Source of the DNA: Petrachloros mirabilis ULC683
GTDB taxonomy: Bacteria; Cyanobacteriota; Cyanobacteriia; Thermosynechococcales; Thermosynechococcaceae
Assembly (NCBI RefSeq): GCF_009939295.1
Contig: NZ_WVIC01000029.1
Location: 1 to 57,581, forward strand
DNA: 57,581 nucleotides
Direction: 5' to 3'
Positions 24,411-33,139 of this stretch are shown here, piece after piece (the stretch's first letter is position 1; each line of letters opens with the position of its first letter). The notes under the pieces were generated by a model. The model saw only the letters and a list, made by a program, of their open reading frames with translations, made no database searches and was not told the origin of the DNA. Made by a program: the position numbers and the translations under genes.

Positions 24411-25160
24411 ATGGCTACAAGACGCGAACAACTCCGAATTCTGTATCTCCAAATTCGGAATGATCAGGTGACCCGAGCTGAGGAACTCCAGGAGTTCGTT
24501 CGCTTTAGCCAACTGGATTTGTCGCAGTTTATGATTTTGAATGTGTTTGATTCACCTTGCTTTGCACCTCAGTGTGTCGATGCCTTTGATGCGCTCTTTG
24601 TGGGAGGCTCTAGTGATGCCTCGGTGTTGCAACCGCAAAAATATCCCTTCGTGGAGGATGCAAAGCGGCTCCTGGCTTACTGTGTTCAGCAGGGAGTGCC
24701 GGTGTTTGCCTCCTGTTTTGGGTTTCAGTTGGTGGTAGAGGCGTTGGGAGGGCAAGTCATCCTGGATCGCGATCGCATGGAAATGGGGGTGTATCCCATG
24801 CATCTCAACCCCCAAGCTTCCGAAGATTTACTGCTTCACGATACCCCTAGCAGCTTTATGGCTGTTTCGGGTCATCAAGAGCGTGCCTTAACCCTACCTC
24901 AGCAAACCATTGCCCTTGCCTACTCTCAACGGTGCCCCTACCATGCCCTCAAAGTGATGGGAAAACCCTTTTATGGCTTTCAATTTCATCCTGAAGTGGA
25001 CTGTCACGACCTAGTGGCGCGAATTACCCGTTATCAAGAGCGGTATCTGGATAGCCCTGAACATTTACAGCGCATTGTTGACAGCCTAGTGGAGACCCCC
25101 CATGCCAACCAGCTCATTGCCAAATTTGTGGATCGCATCTTACTTGGCGCGCAGCCCTAG
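24411..25160 (+). CDS. Class I glutamine amidotransferase (GMP synthase-like)
   Basis: A 249-residue stand-alone class I glutamine amidotransferase. The catalytic nucleophile is Cys in FASCFGFQLV (about residue 103) and the His/Glu pair is in YGFQFHPEVD (about 195). Members of this GMP-synthase-like group cleave glutamine or gamma-glutamyl compounds, and the physiological substrate is usually unknown. The oxyanion strand reads DALFVGGSSDAS. A strong AGGAGG lies three bases before the ATG. It is divergent from kaiA and 123 bp upstream of glgB. No synthetase partner is adjacent, so it may act as a free hydrolase. Confidence 0.85.
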   Translation: MATRREQLRILYLQIRNDQVTRAEELQEFVRFSQLDLSQFMILNVFDSPCFAPQCVDAFDALFVGGSSDASVLQPQKYPFVEDAKRLLAYCVQQGVPVFASCFGFQLVVEALGGQVILDRDRMEMGVYPMHLNPQASEDLLLHDTPSSFMAVSGHQERALTLPQQTIALAYSQRCPYHALKVMGKPFYGFQFHPEVDCHDLVARITRYQERYLDSPEHLQRIVDSLVETPHANQLIAKFVDRILLGAQP

Positions 25161-25283
25161 CAGCAGCCAGGGGTTTATCCTAGGGAAGCGGGGCAGTCTA
25201 AACCTCCCAGTCAGACTTGACGACCTCAAATCCATAAATTCAAGCTTTTACAAATTTCATTGATCGAGCCCATAGGTAACTGC

Positions 25284-27605
25284 ATGACACTTTCTGTCTC
25301 CCCCGAACAAGTCAACCGCATTGTCTGGAACCAGCACCATGACCCCTTTGAAATTCTGGGGCCTCACACCATCGAAATCAACGGTAAGCCTGGATGGGTG
25401 GTGCGAGCCTACTTGCCCAACGCCAAAGCAGTATCGGTTCTCTGCCCTCAGCAGCGCACCGAACATCCGATGCAGCCGCTACACCATGAGCACTTTTTTG
25501 AGTGCCAAATTGAGTTAGACGGTGCCCTCAACTACCAACTGCGGATCCAAGAAGGAGATCACGAGCGGGTCACCTACGATCCCTATTCATTCAAGTCTCC
25601 CTTTTTGACTGACTACGATCGCCACCTGTTTGGGGAAGGAAACCACCACCGCATCTATGAAAAGCTAGGGGCACATCTCACCACTCTCGATGGGGTTGCA
25701 GGGGTATACTTTGCGCTATGGGCACCCAATGCTCGCAACATTTCAGTGATTGGCGATTTTAACTTCTGGGATGGTCGCAAACATCAAATGCGCAAGGGAG
25801 TCGGTGGCATTTGGGAGCTGTTTATTCCCGAATTATCAGAAGGGGAGCACTACAAATACGAAATCAAAAATGGTGAAGGCCACATCTACGAAAAATCTGA
25901 CCCCTACGGCTTTCACCAAGAGGTGCGCCCTAAAACCGCCTCCATCGTAGCTAATCTGGAACGCTACCCCTGGCACGATCAAGATTGGATGGAGCAACGT
26001 CGCCATCACGATACCCTGTCAGAACCAATTTCTATCTACGAAGTGCATTTAGGCTCTTGGAAGCATGGTGCGGCGTCCGATCCGCCCATCCAAGAAAGCG
26101 GCGAACTGGGACAGTCTATTTCTGTGGCTGAGCTGAAGCCTGACGCCCGCTTTCTGACCTATCGGGAACTGGCCAATCAATTGATCCCCTACGTCAAAGA
26201 GCTAGGATTTACCCATATCGAGTTGCTGCCTATTGCCGAGCATCCCTTTGATGGCTCTTGGGGCTACCAAGTTACCGGATACTATGCCTGCACCTCTCGG
26301 TACGGCACCCCTCAGGACTTTATGTATTTTGTGGATCAGTGTCACCAACATGACATTGGCGTGATTGTGGACTGGGTGCCCGGACACTTCCCTAAAGATG
26401 GTCACGGTCTAGCCTTCTTTGATGGGTCGCACCTCTATGAACATGCTGATCCTCGTAAAGGAGAGCATAAAGAATGGGGCACCTTGGTCTTTAACTATGG
26501 CCGCAACGAAGTTCGTAACTTCCTAGTAGCCAATGCTATCTTCTGGTTTGACAAGTATCACATCGACGGAATTCGCGTCGATGCGGTTGCTTCAATGTTG
26601 TATTTAGACTACTGCCGTGAACCGGGCGAATGGGTTGCCAACGACTATGGCGGTCGAGAGAATATCGAAGCCGCTGACTTTTTACGTCAGGTCAACAACG
26701 TTCTGTTTAGCTATTATCCCGGCATTCTCTCTATTGCAGAGGAGTCAACAGCTTGGCCAATGGTATCTTGGCCAACCTATGTAGGGGGCTTGGGCTTTAA
26801 CCTTAAGTGGAATATGGGCTGGATGCATGACATGTTGGATTATTTCAACATGGATCCCTGGTTCCGTCAGTTTCATCAAAATAATGTCACGTTTAGCATC
26901 ATGTATGCATTCAGCGAGAATTTTATGCTGGCGCTCTCCCACGATGAAATTGTCCACGGCAAGAGCAATATGTTGGGTAAGATGCCAGGGGATGAGTGGC
27001 AGAAATTTGCCAATATGCGCTGTCTGTACGGATTTATGTTCGCCCACCCCGGCAAAAAGACCCTGTTCATGAGCATGGAATTCGGTCAGTGGAATGAGTG
27101 GAATGTCTGGGCAGATCTAGATTGGTACCTGCTGCAATATGATTCGCACAGCGAGATGAAGCTGTTTCTGTCGGAACTCAACGCCCTGTATAAGCGAGAG
27201 TCAGCCCTCTATACCCAAGACTTTAGTAACGATGGATTTGAGTGGGTTGATTGCAGCGACAACCGTCACAGCGTAGTCTCCTTTATCCGGAAGGCAAAAG
27301 ACTCAGAGGAGTTTCTGCTGGCTGTGTGTAACTTCACACCTCAGCCCCATAGCCACTATCGAGTAGGCGTTCCCCAATCGGGCTTTTACGAGGAGCTACT
27401 CAACAGCGATGCTAAGCACTACGGGGGCAGTAATATGGGCAATTTGGGGGGCAAGTGGACGGATGAGTGGTCGATCCACAATCATCCTTACTCCTTGGAT
27501 TTATGTCTGCCCCCCCTATCAACGCTGTTCTTTAAGCTCAATCCCCAAAAGACTCAAGCTGCCTTCAACTCGGAGGGGGCAGCAGCGCTATCGTCTGAGA
27601 CTTAA
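25284..27605 (+). CDS. glgB: 1,4-alpha-glucan (glycogen) branching enzyme
   Basis: A 773-residue GH13 enzyme that makes alpha-1,6 branches in glycogen, the night-time carbon store. It has an N-terminal CBM48-type module (about 1-130), a second beta domain ([20 protein letters not shown]), then the catalytic barrel. Catalytic residues are the Asp in [16 protein letters not shown], the Glu in [10 protein letters not shown] and the Asp in [14 protein letters not shown]-terminal beta domain ends near 760. The length is normal for cyanobacterial GlgB. I choose the ATG at 25284 ([10 protein letters not shown]), not the TTG eight codons upstream. A strong hairpin follows 26 bp after the stop. Confidence 0.96.
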   Translation: MTLSVSPEQVNRIVWNQHHDPFEILGPHTIEINGKPGWVVRAYLPNAKAVSVLCPQQRTEHPMQPLHHEHFFECQIELDGALNYQLRIQEGDHERVTYDPYSFKSPFLTDYDRHLFGEGNHHRIYEKLGAHLTTLDGVAGVYFALWAPNARNISVIGDFNFWDGRKHQMRKGVGGIWELFIPELSEGEHYKYEIKNGEGHIYEKSDPYGFHQEVRPKTASIVANLERYPWHDQDWMEQRRHHDTLSEPISIYEVHLGSWKHGAASDPPIQESGELGQSISVAELKPDARFLTYRELANQLIPYVKELGFTHIELLPIAEHPFDGSWGYQVTGYYACTSRYGTPQDFMYFVDQCHQHDIGVIVDWVPGHFPKDGHGLAFFDGSHLYEHADPRKGEHKEWGTLVFNYGRNEVRNFLVANAIFWFDKYHIDGIRVDAVASMLYLDYCREPGEWVANDYGGRENIEAADFLRQVNNVLFSYYPGILSIAEESTAWPMVSWPTYVGGLGFNLKWNMGWMHDMLDYFNMDPWFRQFHQNNVTFSIMYAFSENFMLALSHDEIVHGKSNMLGKMPGDEWQKFANMRCLYGFMFAHPGKKTLFMSMEFGQWNEWNVWADLDWYLLQYDSHSEMKLFLSELNALYKRESALYTQDFSNDGFEWVDCSDNRHSVVSFIRKAKDSEEFLLAVCNFTPQPHSHYRVGVPQSGFYEELLNSDAKHYGGSNMGNLGGKWTDEWSIHNHPYSLDLCLPPLSTLFFKLNPQKTQAAFNSEGAAALSSET

Positions 27606-27630
27606 AAATCAAACCCTAGTGGGGTCAAGA

Positions 27631-27662
27631 AAATTTTGAGGGATCGAAAACCCTCAAAATTT
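27631..27662 (+). terminator. Hairpin after glgB (repeat copy 1)
   Basis: AAATTTTGAGGG, an 8-bp loop, then CCCTCAAAATTT gives a perfect 12-bp stem, followed by a T-rich stretch (CATTTTCCTTTT). It fits an intrinsic terminator for glgB. A near copy follows the next gene (28526-28557), and similarity continues for about 60 bp (CGATCAAC... to TGACAGGCCACT), so it is also part of a repeat. Confidence 0.7.
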
Positions 27663-27861
27663 AACCCCATTTTCCTTTTCTCGATCAACCTAACTCTCAA
27701 ATCAAGGCTGACAGGCCACTCGCTAAACAGAAGACAAAACAGCCAGCGGACTTGGCCTATCTGGGTTCGCTGGTTCGCCTGAAGTCAGGCTAGATTGGTG
27801 AACGGAGCATAACCTGTCAGACTAAGAGTCTGGGATCGTCATTGATGAAAAGGATTGCAGG

Positions 27862-28449
27862 ATGGGCGCAACGCTGCAACAAATTGCTGAGTATTTAGAT
27901 GAACGGGGATTGCCGTACCGTGAACAGCCGCAAAAAGCCCGGCTGGTCACCCGGGCTAGGAGCAAGCATGCCGCAGACTTGCTCATTGTGATTCAACTGG
28001 ATGAAGAGGGGCGATTTTTTAAGCTATTTGTGCCAGAAGTGTTGGCTGGGGTGAAGGATCACCCCTTTAAGGCGGCCATTTTGCAAACGATGCTAAGCAT
28101 TTCTTGGGAAACCAAGATGTTGCAGTGGGAGTATGACCCTCTAGATGGTGAGATTCGCGCCATCATTGAGTTTCCCCTAGAAGATTCTGTTTTGACTCAG
28201 CGGCAGTTTAATCGCTGCTTTGACGGCTTAATCGAAATTGTAGATGACTGGGCTATGCCTCGCCTTCTTGAGGTGATGATGACGGGCATCGATCCGGGGG
28301 ATGAGGATCTGATGATTGGGGAGCGGCTGCTGCTGGCCATTCAAGAAGAAGCCCCAGGAATGCTGGATTTACTGGAAAAGGCGATGGAGGCTCGCAAGCG
28401 CCGGGGACAGTTTCCGCCGTGCCGAGAGCCTCAAGCTGATTCAGACTAA
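27862..28449 (+). CDS. YbjN-like conserved cyanobacterial protein
   Basis: A 195-residue soluble acidic protein with the layout of a YbjN/TY-Chap domain: LQQIAEYLDERGLPY at the start, LLIVIQLDEEGRFFKLFVPE, then FKAAILQTMLSISWETKMLQ and YDPLDGEIRAIIEFPLED. Such proteins are proposed to be chaperone- or regulator-like; nothing here points to a substrate. No signal peptide or membrane segment. The start is supported by AGG upstream (GATTGCAGG). It sits alone between two copies of the same terminator-like repeat. Confidence 0.7.
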   Translation: MGATLQQIAEYLDERGLPYREQPQKARLVTRARSKHAADLLIVIQLDEEGRFFKLFVPEVLAGVKDHPFKAAILQTMLSISWETKMLQWEYDPLDGEIRAIIEFPLEDSVLTQRQFNRCFDGLIEIVDDWAMPRLLEVMMTGIDPGDEDLMIGERLLLAIQEEAPGMLDLLEKAMEARKRRGQFPPCREPQADSD

Positions 28450-28525
28450 CCTACCCCAACTGTGGATTGTGCCGATGGGGCTAGCCATCCTGATGGACTG
28501 AACCCACCTAAGTTTTCCGTCAGGA

Positions 28526-28557
28526 AAATTTTGAGGAGTCGCAGACCCTCAAAATTT
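28526..28557 (+). terminator. Hairpin after the YbjN-like gene (repeat copy 2)
   Basis: AAATTTTGAGG, a 10-bp loop, then CCTCAAAATTT, with an 11-bp perfect stem nearly identical to the one after glgB. The downstream sequence again reads toward TTGACAGACTACT. It separates the YbjN-like gene from the oxidase operon. Confidence 0.65.
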
Positions 28558-28681
28558 AACCCCCATCAATTTTGGGCACTCATCGATCCTTCCTTCAAAA
28601 CAAAGTTGACAGACTACTAAGGGAGAAGGTTTGTTATGGTCATAAACAGTTCTGACCTTGAAACTGAATCGGGAGCGTGTT

Positions 28682-29179
28682 GTGTTTGAGTATCTGCCCC
28701 CACTCAATGATCACAATTTGCCCTATCCCGATACAATTCACCCGATTGTGGTGCATTTTGTGATCGCGATGGTGCTCTTTGCAGTTTTTTGCGACATCAT
28801 CGGCTATTTCACCAAAAATGCGCGCCTGTACGAGGTGAGCTGGTGGAATCTGGCCTTTGCCACGGTCTCAATCTTCATTGCCATTATTTTTGGCCAAGTT
28901 GAGGCGGGGCTGGCCGAACCCTACGCCGCCGCTGTCAAAGATCTCAACCTGCATACGCTGTTGGGTTGGTCGCTGTCGGGTATTCTGGCAGCGATGACGG
29001 GCTGGCGTTATATTATTCGTGTTCGCACCCCTGAAACCTTGCCCCTGCCTTTTTTAGGGGCGGGATTAGTGCTGACGGGGTTGGTCTGTTTTCAGATCTA
29101 CCTGGGCGACAAGCTGGTTTGGATCTACGGCCTGCATTCGGCACCTGTTGTTGAGGCGACACGGAATGGAATCCTATGA
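28682..29179 (+). CDS. DUF2231 membrane protein (first of pair)
   Basis: A 165-residue DUF2231 protein with four membrane segments (about 22-42, 55-73, 90-108, 122-142). HPIVVHFVIAMVLFAVFCDI carries the family's His-containing first helix. The frame is open back to a TTG at 28658, but I choose GTG 28682 because GGGAG lies six bases before it. It overlaps the next DUF2231 gene by four bases (ATGA). Pairs of these proteins commonly precede cyanobacterial alternative oxidase genes; a role in electron transfer or assembly is inferred from context only. Confidence 0.8.
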   Translation: MFEYLPPLNDHNLPYPDTIHPIVVHFVIAMVLFAVFCDIIGYFTKNARLYEVSWWNLAFATVSIFIAIIFGQVEAGLAEPYAAAVKDLNLHTLLGWSLSGILAAMTGWRYIIRVRTPETLPLPFLGAGLVLTGLVCFQIYLGDKLVWIYGLHSAPVVEATRNGIL

Positions 29180-29778
29180 TGCGATTGCTTGCTGCCATTG
29201 GAGCCAATGGGCTGCCCTATCACCTGCCCATTCATCCCAATCTGGTGCATTTGACCCTCGGTCTGTTTATTGTGGCTATTGCCTTTGATCTGGTGGCGGT
29301 GCTGTTTCCTCTGGAGAAACCGGTCTTTAAGTTTTTGGCGATTCCGGCTACCCGCTCAGGTCTGTTTGATGTGGGCTGGTATAACTTGGTGGCGGCAGCG
29401 GTGATTACGTTTTTTACGGTGGCTGCTGGGTTTTATGAAATTTTGCTAGCAGATCCGCCGATGGATGGGATCAGCCCTTGGGGGTTAGGGACGATGGATA
29501 CCTTGATCTGGCACGGCTTGGGTGGTGTGCTGATCTTAGGTTTGATTGTGGGTATGACGGTGTGGCGAGGCTTTCAACGTTATATATGGCGACAAGATCG
29601 AGGTCAGCAGGTGCAGTGGAGCTATTTACTGGCGGGTCTTGCTATTTTCGTGCTGATGTTTCTGCAGGGAACCTTGGGCGCACACTTGGGCGGTGACTTT
29701 GGGGTTCATGTCAGTGCCGATCGCATCTTGCAGGCGGGGCAAGATCCCAATGTTTTATTGAATGTGCTGTTTAGGTAG
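29176..29778 (+). CDS. DUF2231 membrane protein (second of pair)
   Basis: A 200-residue paralog of the preceding protein, with about four to five membrane helices. HLPIHPNLVHLTLGLFIVAI again places His residues in the first helix, and WHGLGGVLILGLIVGM and GTLGAHLGGDFGVHV hold further His residues that could bind heme. It overlaps the upstream gene by four bases and ends eight bases before ctaC, so the four genes form one operon. Function is unknown; the His-rich helices and context suggest a membrane redox partner of the oxidase. Confidence 0.8.
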   Translation: MMRLLAAIGANGLPYHLPIHPNLVHLTLGLFIVAIAFDLVAVLFPLEKPVFKFLAIPATRSGLFDVGWYNLVAAAVITFFTVAAGFYEILLADPPMDGISPWGLGTMDTLIWHGLGGVLILGLIVGMTVWRGFQRYIWRQDRGQQVQWSYLLAGLAIFVLMFLQGTLGAHLGGDFGVHVSADRILQAGQDPNVLLNVLFR

Positions 29779-29786
29779 CGGCTGAG

Positions 29787-30677
29787 ATGAAATCACGTCT
29801 CCTTCTAACTTTAGTGATCCTGGCGGTGCTCAATGGTCTTGTCAGTCTTTGGGTGGGTCAAAAAGCCTATGGCTGGATGCCGGTTCAAGCTTCTGCTGAG
29901 GCCGTTTTGGTGGATAACTTGTTTAGCTTTTTGACCACCCTTGGCACTTTTATTTTTCTGGGCGTTGTGGGGGTGCTCGTCTATGCTGTGCTGTTCCAGC
30001 GGGTGGGCAAATATGACGTGGGTGATGGACCACCCATTGAAGGAAATGTGCGCCTAGAGGTGGTCTGGACGGCGATCCCCTTGGTGTTGGTGCTCTGGAT
30101 TGCGGCCTATAGTTTCCGCATCTATGACCAGATGGGCATTTTGGGGCCGATGGATCACAGGATGGGGATGGCGGTGGCAGCGGTGGTGGTGGATCAACCG
30201 ATTGAGGTGCGATCGCGCCAATGGGCCTGGGAATTTCACTACCCCGAACACCATGTCACCAGCACTGAACTCCACCTACCCGTGAATCAGCGGGCTAAAC
30301 TGCTGCTGACCTCCGAAGATGTCCTCCATGGGTTCTATATTCCCGCCTTTCGGATCAAACAGGACATCATTCCGGGACGCGACATCGATTTTGAATTCAC
30401 CCCCACCCGGGAGGGGCGGTATCGGCTGCGCGACTCAGACTACAGTGGCACCTACTTTGCCGCCAACCAGTCCCACGTAGTAGTGGAGTCTCCAGAAGCT
30501 TACCAGCAGTGGCTAGAGGCCGCCGCCCAACAGCCCCCCACCGTAGCTGAAAATCCGGCCTTCCAGGAATTCAGCCGCTCCGTGGAAAACCCCATCAGCC
30601 TGGGGTGGCCCTCCGTGCAGCCCGCCCCGGCTCCCGTTGTCAATTACGCCAGCTCCGAGGCCAATTCCTATGAGTAA
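29787..30677 (+). CDS. ctaC: Terminal oxidase subunit II lacking the CuA site (ARTO-type)
   Basis: A 296-residue cytochrome oxidase subunit II: an N-terminal signal/anchor, two membrane helices (about 45-70 and 90-112), then a cupredoxin domain. EVLHGFY-type sequence (DVLHGFYIPAFRIKQDIIPG, about 178-197) is conserved, but the CuA loop reads RYRLRDSDYSGTYFAANQSH. Both cysteines are replaced and the following His/Met ligands are lost. Loss of CuA marks the cyanobacterial alternative respiratory terminal oxidase, which is thought to take electrons from quinol instead of a c-type cytochrome or plastocyanin. The C-terminal 40 residues are Pro/Ala-rich. It overlaps ctaD by eight bases. Confidence 0.92.
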   Translation: MKSRLLLTLVILAVLNGLVSLWVGQKAYGWMPVQASAEAVLVDNLFSFLTTLGTFIFLGVVGVLVYAVLFQRVGKYDVGDGPPIEGNVRLEVVWTAIPLVLVLWIAAYSFRIYDQMGILGPMDHRMGMAVAAVVVDQPIEVRSRQWAWEFHYPEHHVTSTELHLPVNQRAKLLLTSEDVLHGFYIPAFRIKQDIIPGRDIDFEFTPTREGRYRLRDSDYSGTYFAANQSHVVVESPEAYQQWLEAAAQQPPTVAENPAFQEFSRSVENPISLGWPSVQPAPAPVVNYASSEANSYE

Positions 30678-32361
30678 TGCGTCTATTGAGACCCCCCTCG
30701 CTCCCCCTGGTCAGCCCCAACCCGGTGCCCCCGACAACTGGCGGCGCTTCTTCACCTTCAGCACCGATCACAAGGTAATTGGGATTCAGTACCTGGTCAC
30801 GGCCTTTGTCTTTTTCTTGATTGGGGGCTTGTTGGCCATGGTCATGCGCGGGGAACTCATCACCCCCGCCGCCGATTTGGTGGATCGCACCGTCTACAAT
30901 GCCCTGTTCACCATGCACGGCACCATCATGCTGTTTCTGTGGACGTTTCCCATGCTCAACGGGTTGGCCAACTATCTAGTCCCCCTGATGATTGGGGCAC
31001 CGGACATGGCCTTTCCCCGTCTGAATGCGGCGGCGTTTTGGCTGGTACCCGTATTTGGTTTCATCCTGATGGCCAGCTTTCTGGTGCCTGGTGGCCCTTC
31101 CCAGTCTGGCTGGTGGGCCTATCCCCCGGTGAGCCTGCAAAACCCTACGGGTCATCTGATCAATGGCCAATCCCTGTGGCTGCTGGCCGTGGCGCTCTCG
31201 GGCATCTCCTCGATTATGGGCGCGGTTAACTTTGTCACCACCATTGTGCGGATGCGGGCACCGGGTATGGGCTGGTTTAAGATGCCCGCCTTTGTGTGGA
31301 CGGTGATGAGTGCCCAAATTATTCAGTTGTTTGGCCTCCCGGCCCTCACCGCCGGGGCGGTGATGCTGCTGTTTGACCTCACCGTGGGCACCCACTTTTT
31401 TGACCCAGCGGGGGGCGGAGATCCGGTGCTGTACCAGCACTTTTTCTGGTTTTATTCTCACCCTGCCGTCTACGTGATTATCTTGCCCATTTTTGGGGTG
31501 TTTTCCGAGGTGTTTCCGGTCTATGCCCGCAAGCCTCTGTTTGGCTACAAGGTGGTGGCGGTTTCATCGGTCGTGATTACCGTTCTCAGCGGCATGGTCT
31601 GGGTGCATCACATGTTCGCCAGTGGCACCCCCGGCTGGATGCGGATGCTGTTTATGTTCTCCACCATGCTGATTTCGGTACCCACCGGCATCAAGGTGTT
31701 TGCCTGGGTGGCCACGGTGTGGGGCGGCAAACTGCGACTCGACACCCCCATGCTCTTTGCCCTGGGCGGCCTGGTAATGTTTCTGTTTGCGGGCATCACC
31801 GGCATCATGCTGGCGGCGGTGCCCTTTGACATTCACGTCAACAACACCTACTTCATCGTGGGGCACTTTCACTACGTTATTTACGGTGCCACCGTGATGG
31901 GAGCCTACGCTGCCATCTATCACTGGTTTCCCAAGATGACAGGGCGCATGTACTACGAAGGGTTGGGCAAACTGCACTTTGCCTTGACGTTCATTGGAGC
32001 CAACCTCAACTTTTTTCCCATGCACCCCCTGGGCTTGCAGGGGATGCCGCGACGGGTAGCCTCCTATGACCCCGAATTTGCCTTCTGGAATGTTCTGGCC
32101 AGTCTGGGGGGATTCCTGCTGGGGGTGTCAACCCTGCCCTTTATCTTGAACATGATTAGTTCCTGGGTGCAGGGCAAAAAAGCCCCTGATAACCCTTGGC
32201 GCGCCATTGGCTTGGAGTGGCTAGTGTCTTCACCGCCCCCCGTAGAGAACTTTGCTGAAATTCCAGTGGTGGTGTCTGGCCCCTACGGTTATGGCACCGA
32301 TAACCCCCTGGTTGCCAACTCCTCTGGAGAAGCCCATACCCATAAGCGCAACGAATCTTGA
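30670..32361 (+). CDS. ctaD: Terminal oxidase subunit I (heme-copper, A2-like)
   Basis: A 563-residue, 12-helix catalytic subunit that reduces oxygen to water. Heme and copper ligands are present: His in TMHGTIMLFLW, His and cross-linked Tyr in FYSHPAVYVIILP, the His pair in VHHMFASG, and HFHYVIYG. The D-channel Glu of the usual HPEVY is Ala, with the YSHP pattern of A2-type enzymes instead. The start at 30670 (MSNASIETPL) overlaps ctaC; an 11-codon extension is discarded. Subunit III (ctaE) normally follows but is not found: sequence after the stop leads into an integron-like cassette region. Confidence 0.95.
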   Translation: MSNASIETPLAPPGQPQPGAPDNWRRFFTFSTDHKVIGIQYLVTAFVFFLIGGLLAMVMRGELITPAADLVDRTVYNALFTMHGTIMLFLWTFPMLNGLANYLVPLMIGAPDMAFPRLNAAAFWLVPVFGFILMASFLVPGGPSQSGWWAYPPVSLQNPTGHLINGQSLWLLAVALSGISSIMGAVNFVTTIVRMRAPGMGWFKMPAFVWTVMSAQIIQLFGLPALTAGAVMLLFDLTVGTHFFDPAGGGDPVLYQHFFWFYSHPAVYVIILPIFGVFSEVFPVYARKPLFGYKVVAVSSVVITVLSGMVWVHHMFASGTPGWMRMLFMFSTMLISVPTGIKVFAWVATVWGGKLRLDTPMLFALGGLVMFLFAGITGIMLAAVPFDIHVNNTYFIVGHFHYVIYGATVMGAYAAIYHWFPKMTGRMYYEGLGKLHFALTFIGANLNFFPMHPLGLQGMPRRVASYDPEFAFWNVLASLGGFLLGVSTLPFILNMISSWVQGKKAPDNPWRAIGLEWLVSSPPPVENFAEIPVVVSGPYGYGTDNPLVANSSGEAHTHKRNES

Positions 32362-32730
32362 GTCGGGAGTGCGTCAACATTTAGTCTGGGTCTTTATGGC
32401 CAACGTTGGATCTATGCTATGGAGTTATGGGCCGACTGGGCTCTCCATCTCATCGCGCTCAAACCCCATAAACGGCTCTATTTTCAGCGCGGTTTCTATG
32501 CTCTGTCCTTTATTCAGCAAGCTCTCTAGGTATGTTGTCACCCGTTAAGCCCACGGATCTACTCCGTCAGGTGGCGGCATCTCGCGCTGCTGGCACTCGG
32601 TCGCATCGCCGCATTAATCGGGCGACATCCCGCTCGCGCATGTCGCATGCCGTCTGCGGCAGCATACAAAAACGAACAACGGCACGTCTGATACGCTTGC
32701 ATACGGCTTGCTCCAAAGCGACTAACAGCC

Positions 32731-32806
32731 GCCTAACAACGCCCATGCACCCGATTTTGGTTGAGTTCGAGAGGGTATAAGCGGCGGGTGATGGGCATCG
32801 TTAGGC
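32731..32806 (+). other. attC-like integron recombination site 1
   Basis: A 76-bp imperfect palindrome. The left box is GCCTAAC (32731-32737, fits RYYYAAC) and the right box GTTAGGC (32800-32806, fits GTTRRRY). Inside, AACGCCCATGCACCCG pairs with GCGGGTGATGGGCATC except for two mismatches next to the boxes (an unpaired spacer) and one extra G on the left arm, like the extrahelical base that fixes attC strand choice. The centre, about 30 bp, is unpaired. Size, boxes and asymmetry all match attC sites. Confidence 0.75.
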
Positions 32807-32843
32807 ATTCAACCTACTCTCCAGTTGTTTAAGGGCAGCGTCA

Positions 32844-32888
32844 TTGACAATCAATGTGGGATTAGCTAGTATGACAGCGTAATCCCAC
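32844..32888 (+). promoter_or_regulatory. Promoter and palindromic operator of the mazEF cassette
   Basis: TTGACA (32844-32849), a 17-bp spacer and TAGTAT (32867-32872) form a near-consensus sigma-70 promoter 43 bp before the antitoxin ATG. GTGGGATTA (32856-32864) and TAATCCCAC (32880-32888) are perfect 9-bp inverted arms that flank the -10 box. This is the expected place for autorepression by a ribbon-helix-helix antitoxin. The promoter lies inside the cassette. Confidence 0.7.
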
Positions 32889-32914
32889 CAAGCTGTCGCA
32901 GGCAGCTCACAGCC

Positions 32915-33139
32915 ATGAGTAAGAAAGTTAGTATAACCTTGGATGACGAGGTTCTAGATTTTGTAGATCGGTTAGCAAGCAATCGTAGCAGTTTTATAAA
33001 TGATGTGCTCTGGCAAGAGAAGAGAAAGATTTTCATGAAAGAGCTAGAAGATGCTTATAAAGATCAGGCTAGTGACCCAGAGTTCCAGGAAGAAATTTCT
33101 GTCTGGGATATTGCGGTGGGTGATGGTTTAAATGCCTAA
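32915..33139 (+). CDS. Ribbon-helix-helix antitoxin (MazE-like)
   Basis: A 74-residue antitoxin. SKKVSITLDDEVLDFVDRLA is the ribbon-helix start, and NRSSFINDVLWQEKRK completes the DNA-binding fold. The C-terminal 35 residues are acidic and probably unfolded until bound to the toxin. It overlaps the toxin gene by eight bases, the usual coupling. With the promoter/operator upstream and attC-like sites on both sides, it is part of a self-contained cassette. Some would name it by another RHH antitoxin family, so I give no symbol. Confidence 0.85.
   Translation: MSKKVSITLDDEVLDFVDRLASNRSSFINDVLWQEKRKIFMKELEDAYKDQASDPEFQEEISVWDIAVGDGLNA

Noticed and set aside
32419-32529. Small frame after ctaD (36 codons, MELWADWALHLIALKPHK)
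   Set aside because: It reads plausibly and is in the ctaD frame after its stop, but there is no ribosome binding site or recognisable family; too weak to list as a gene.
32532-32780. 82-codon plus-strand frame ending inside the first attC-like site
   Set aside because: The product is Arg/Ser/Thr-rich with no domain and overlaps the palindrome; probably random.
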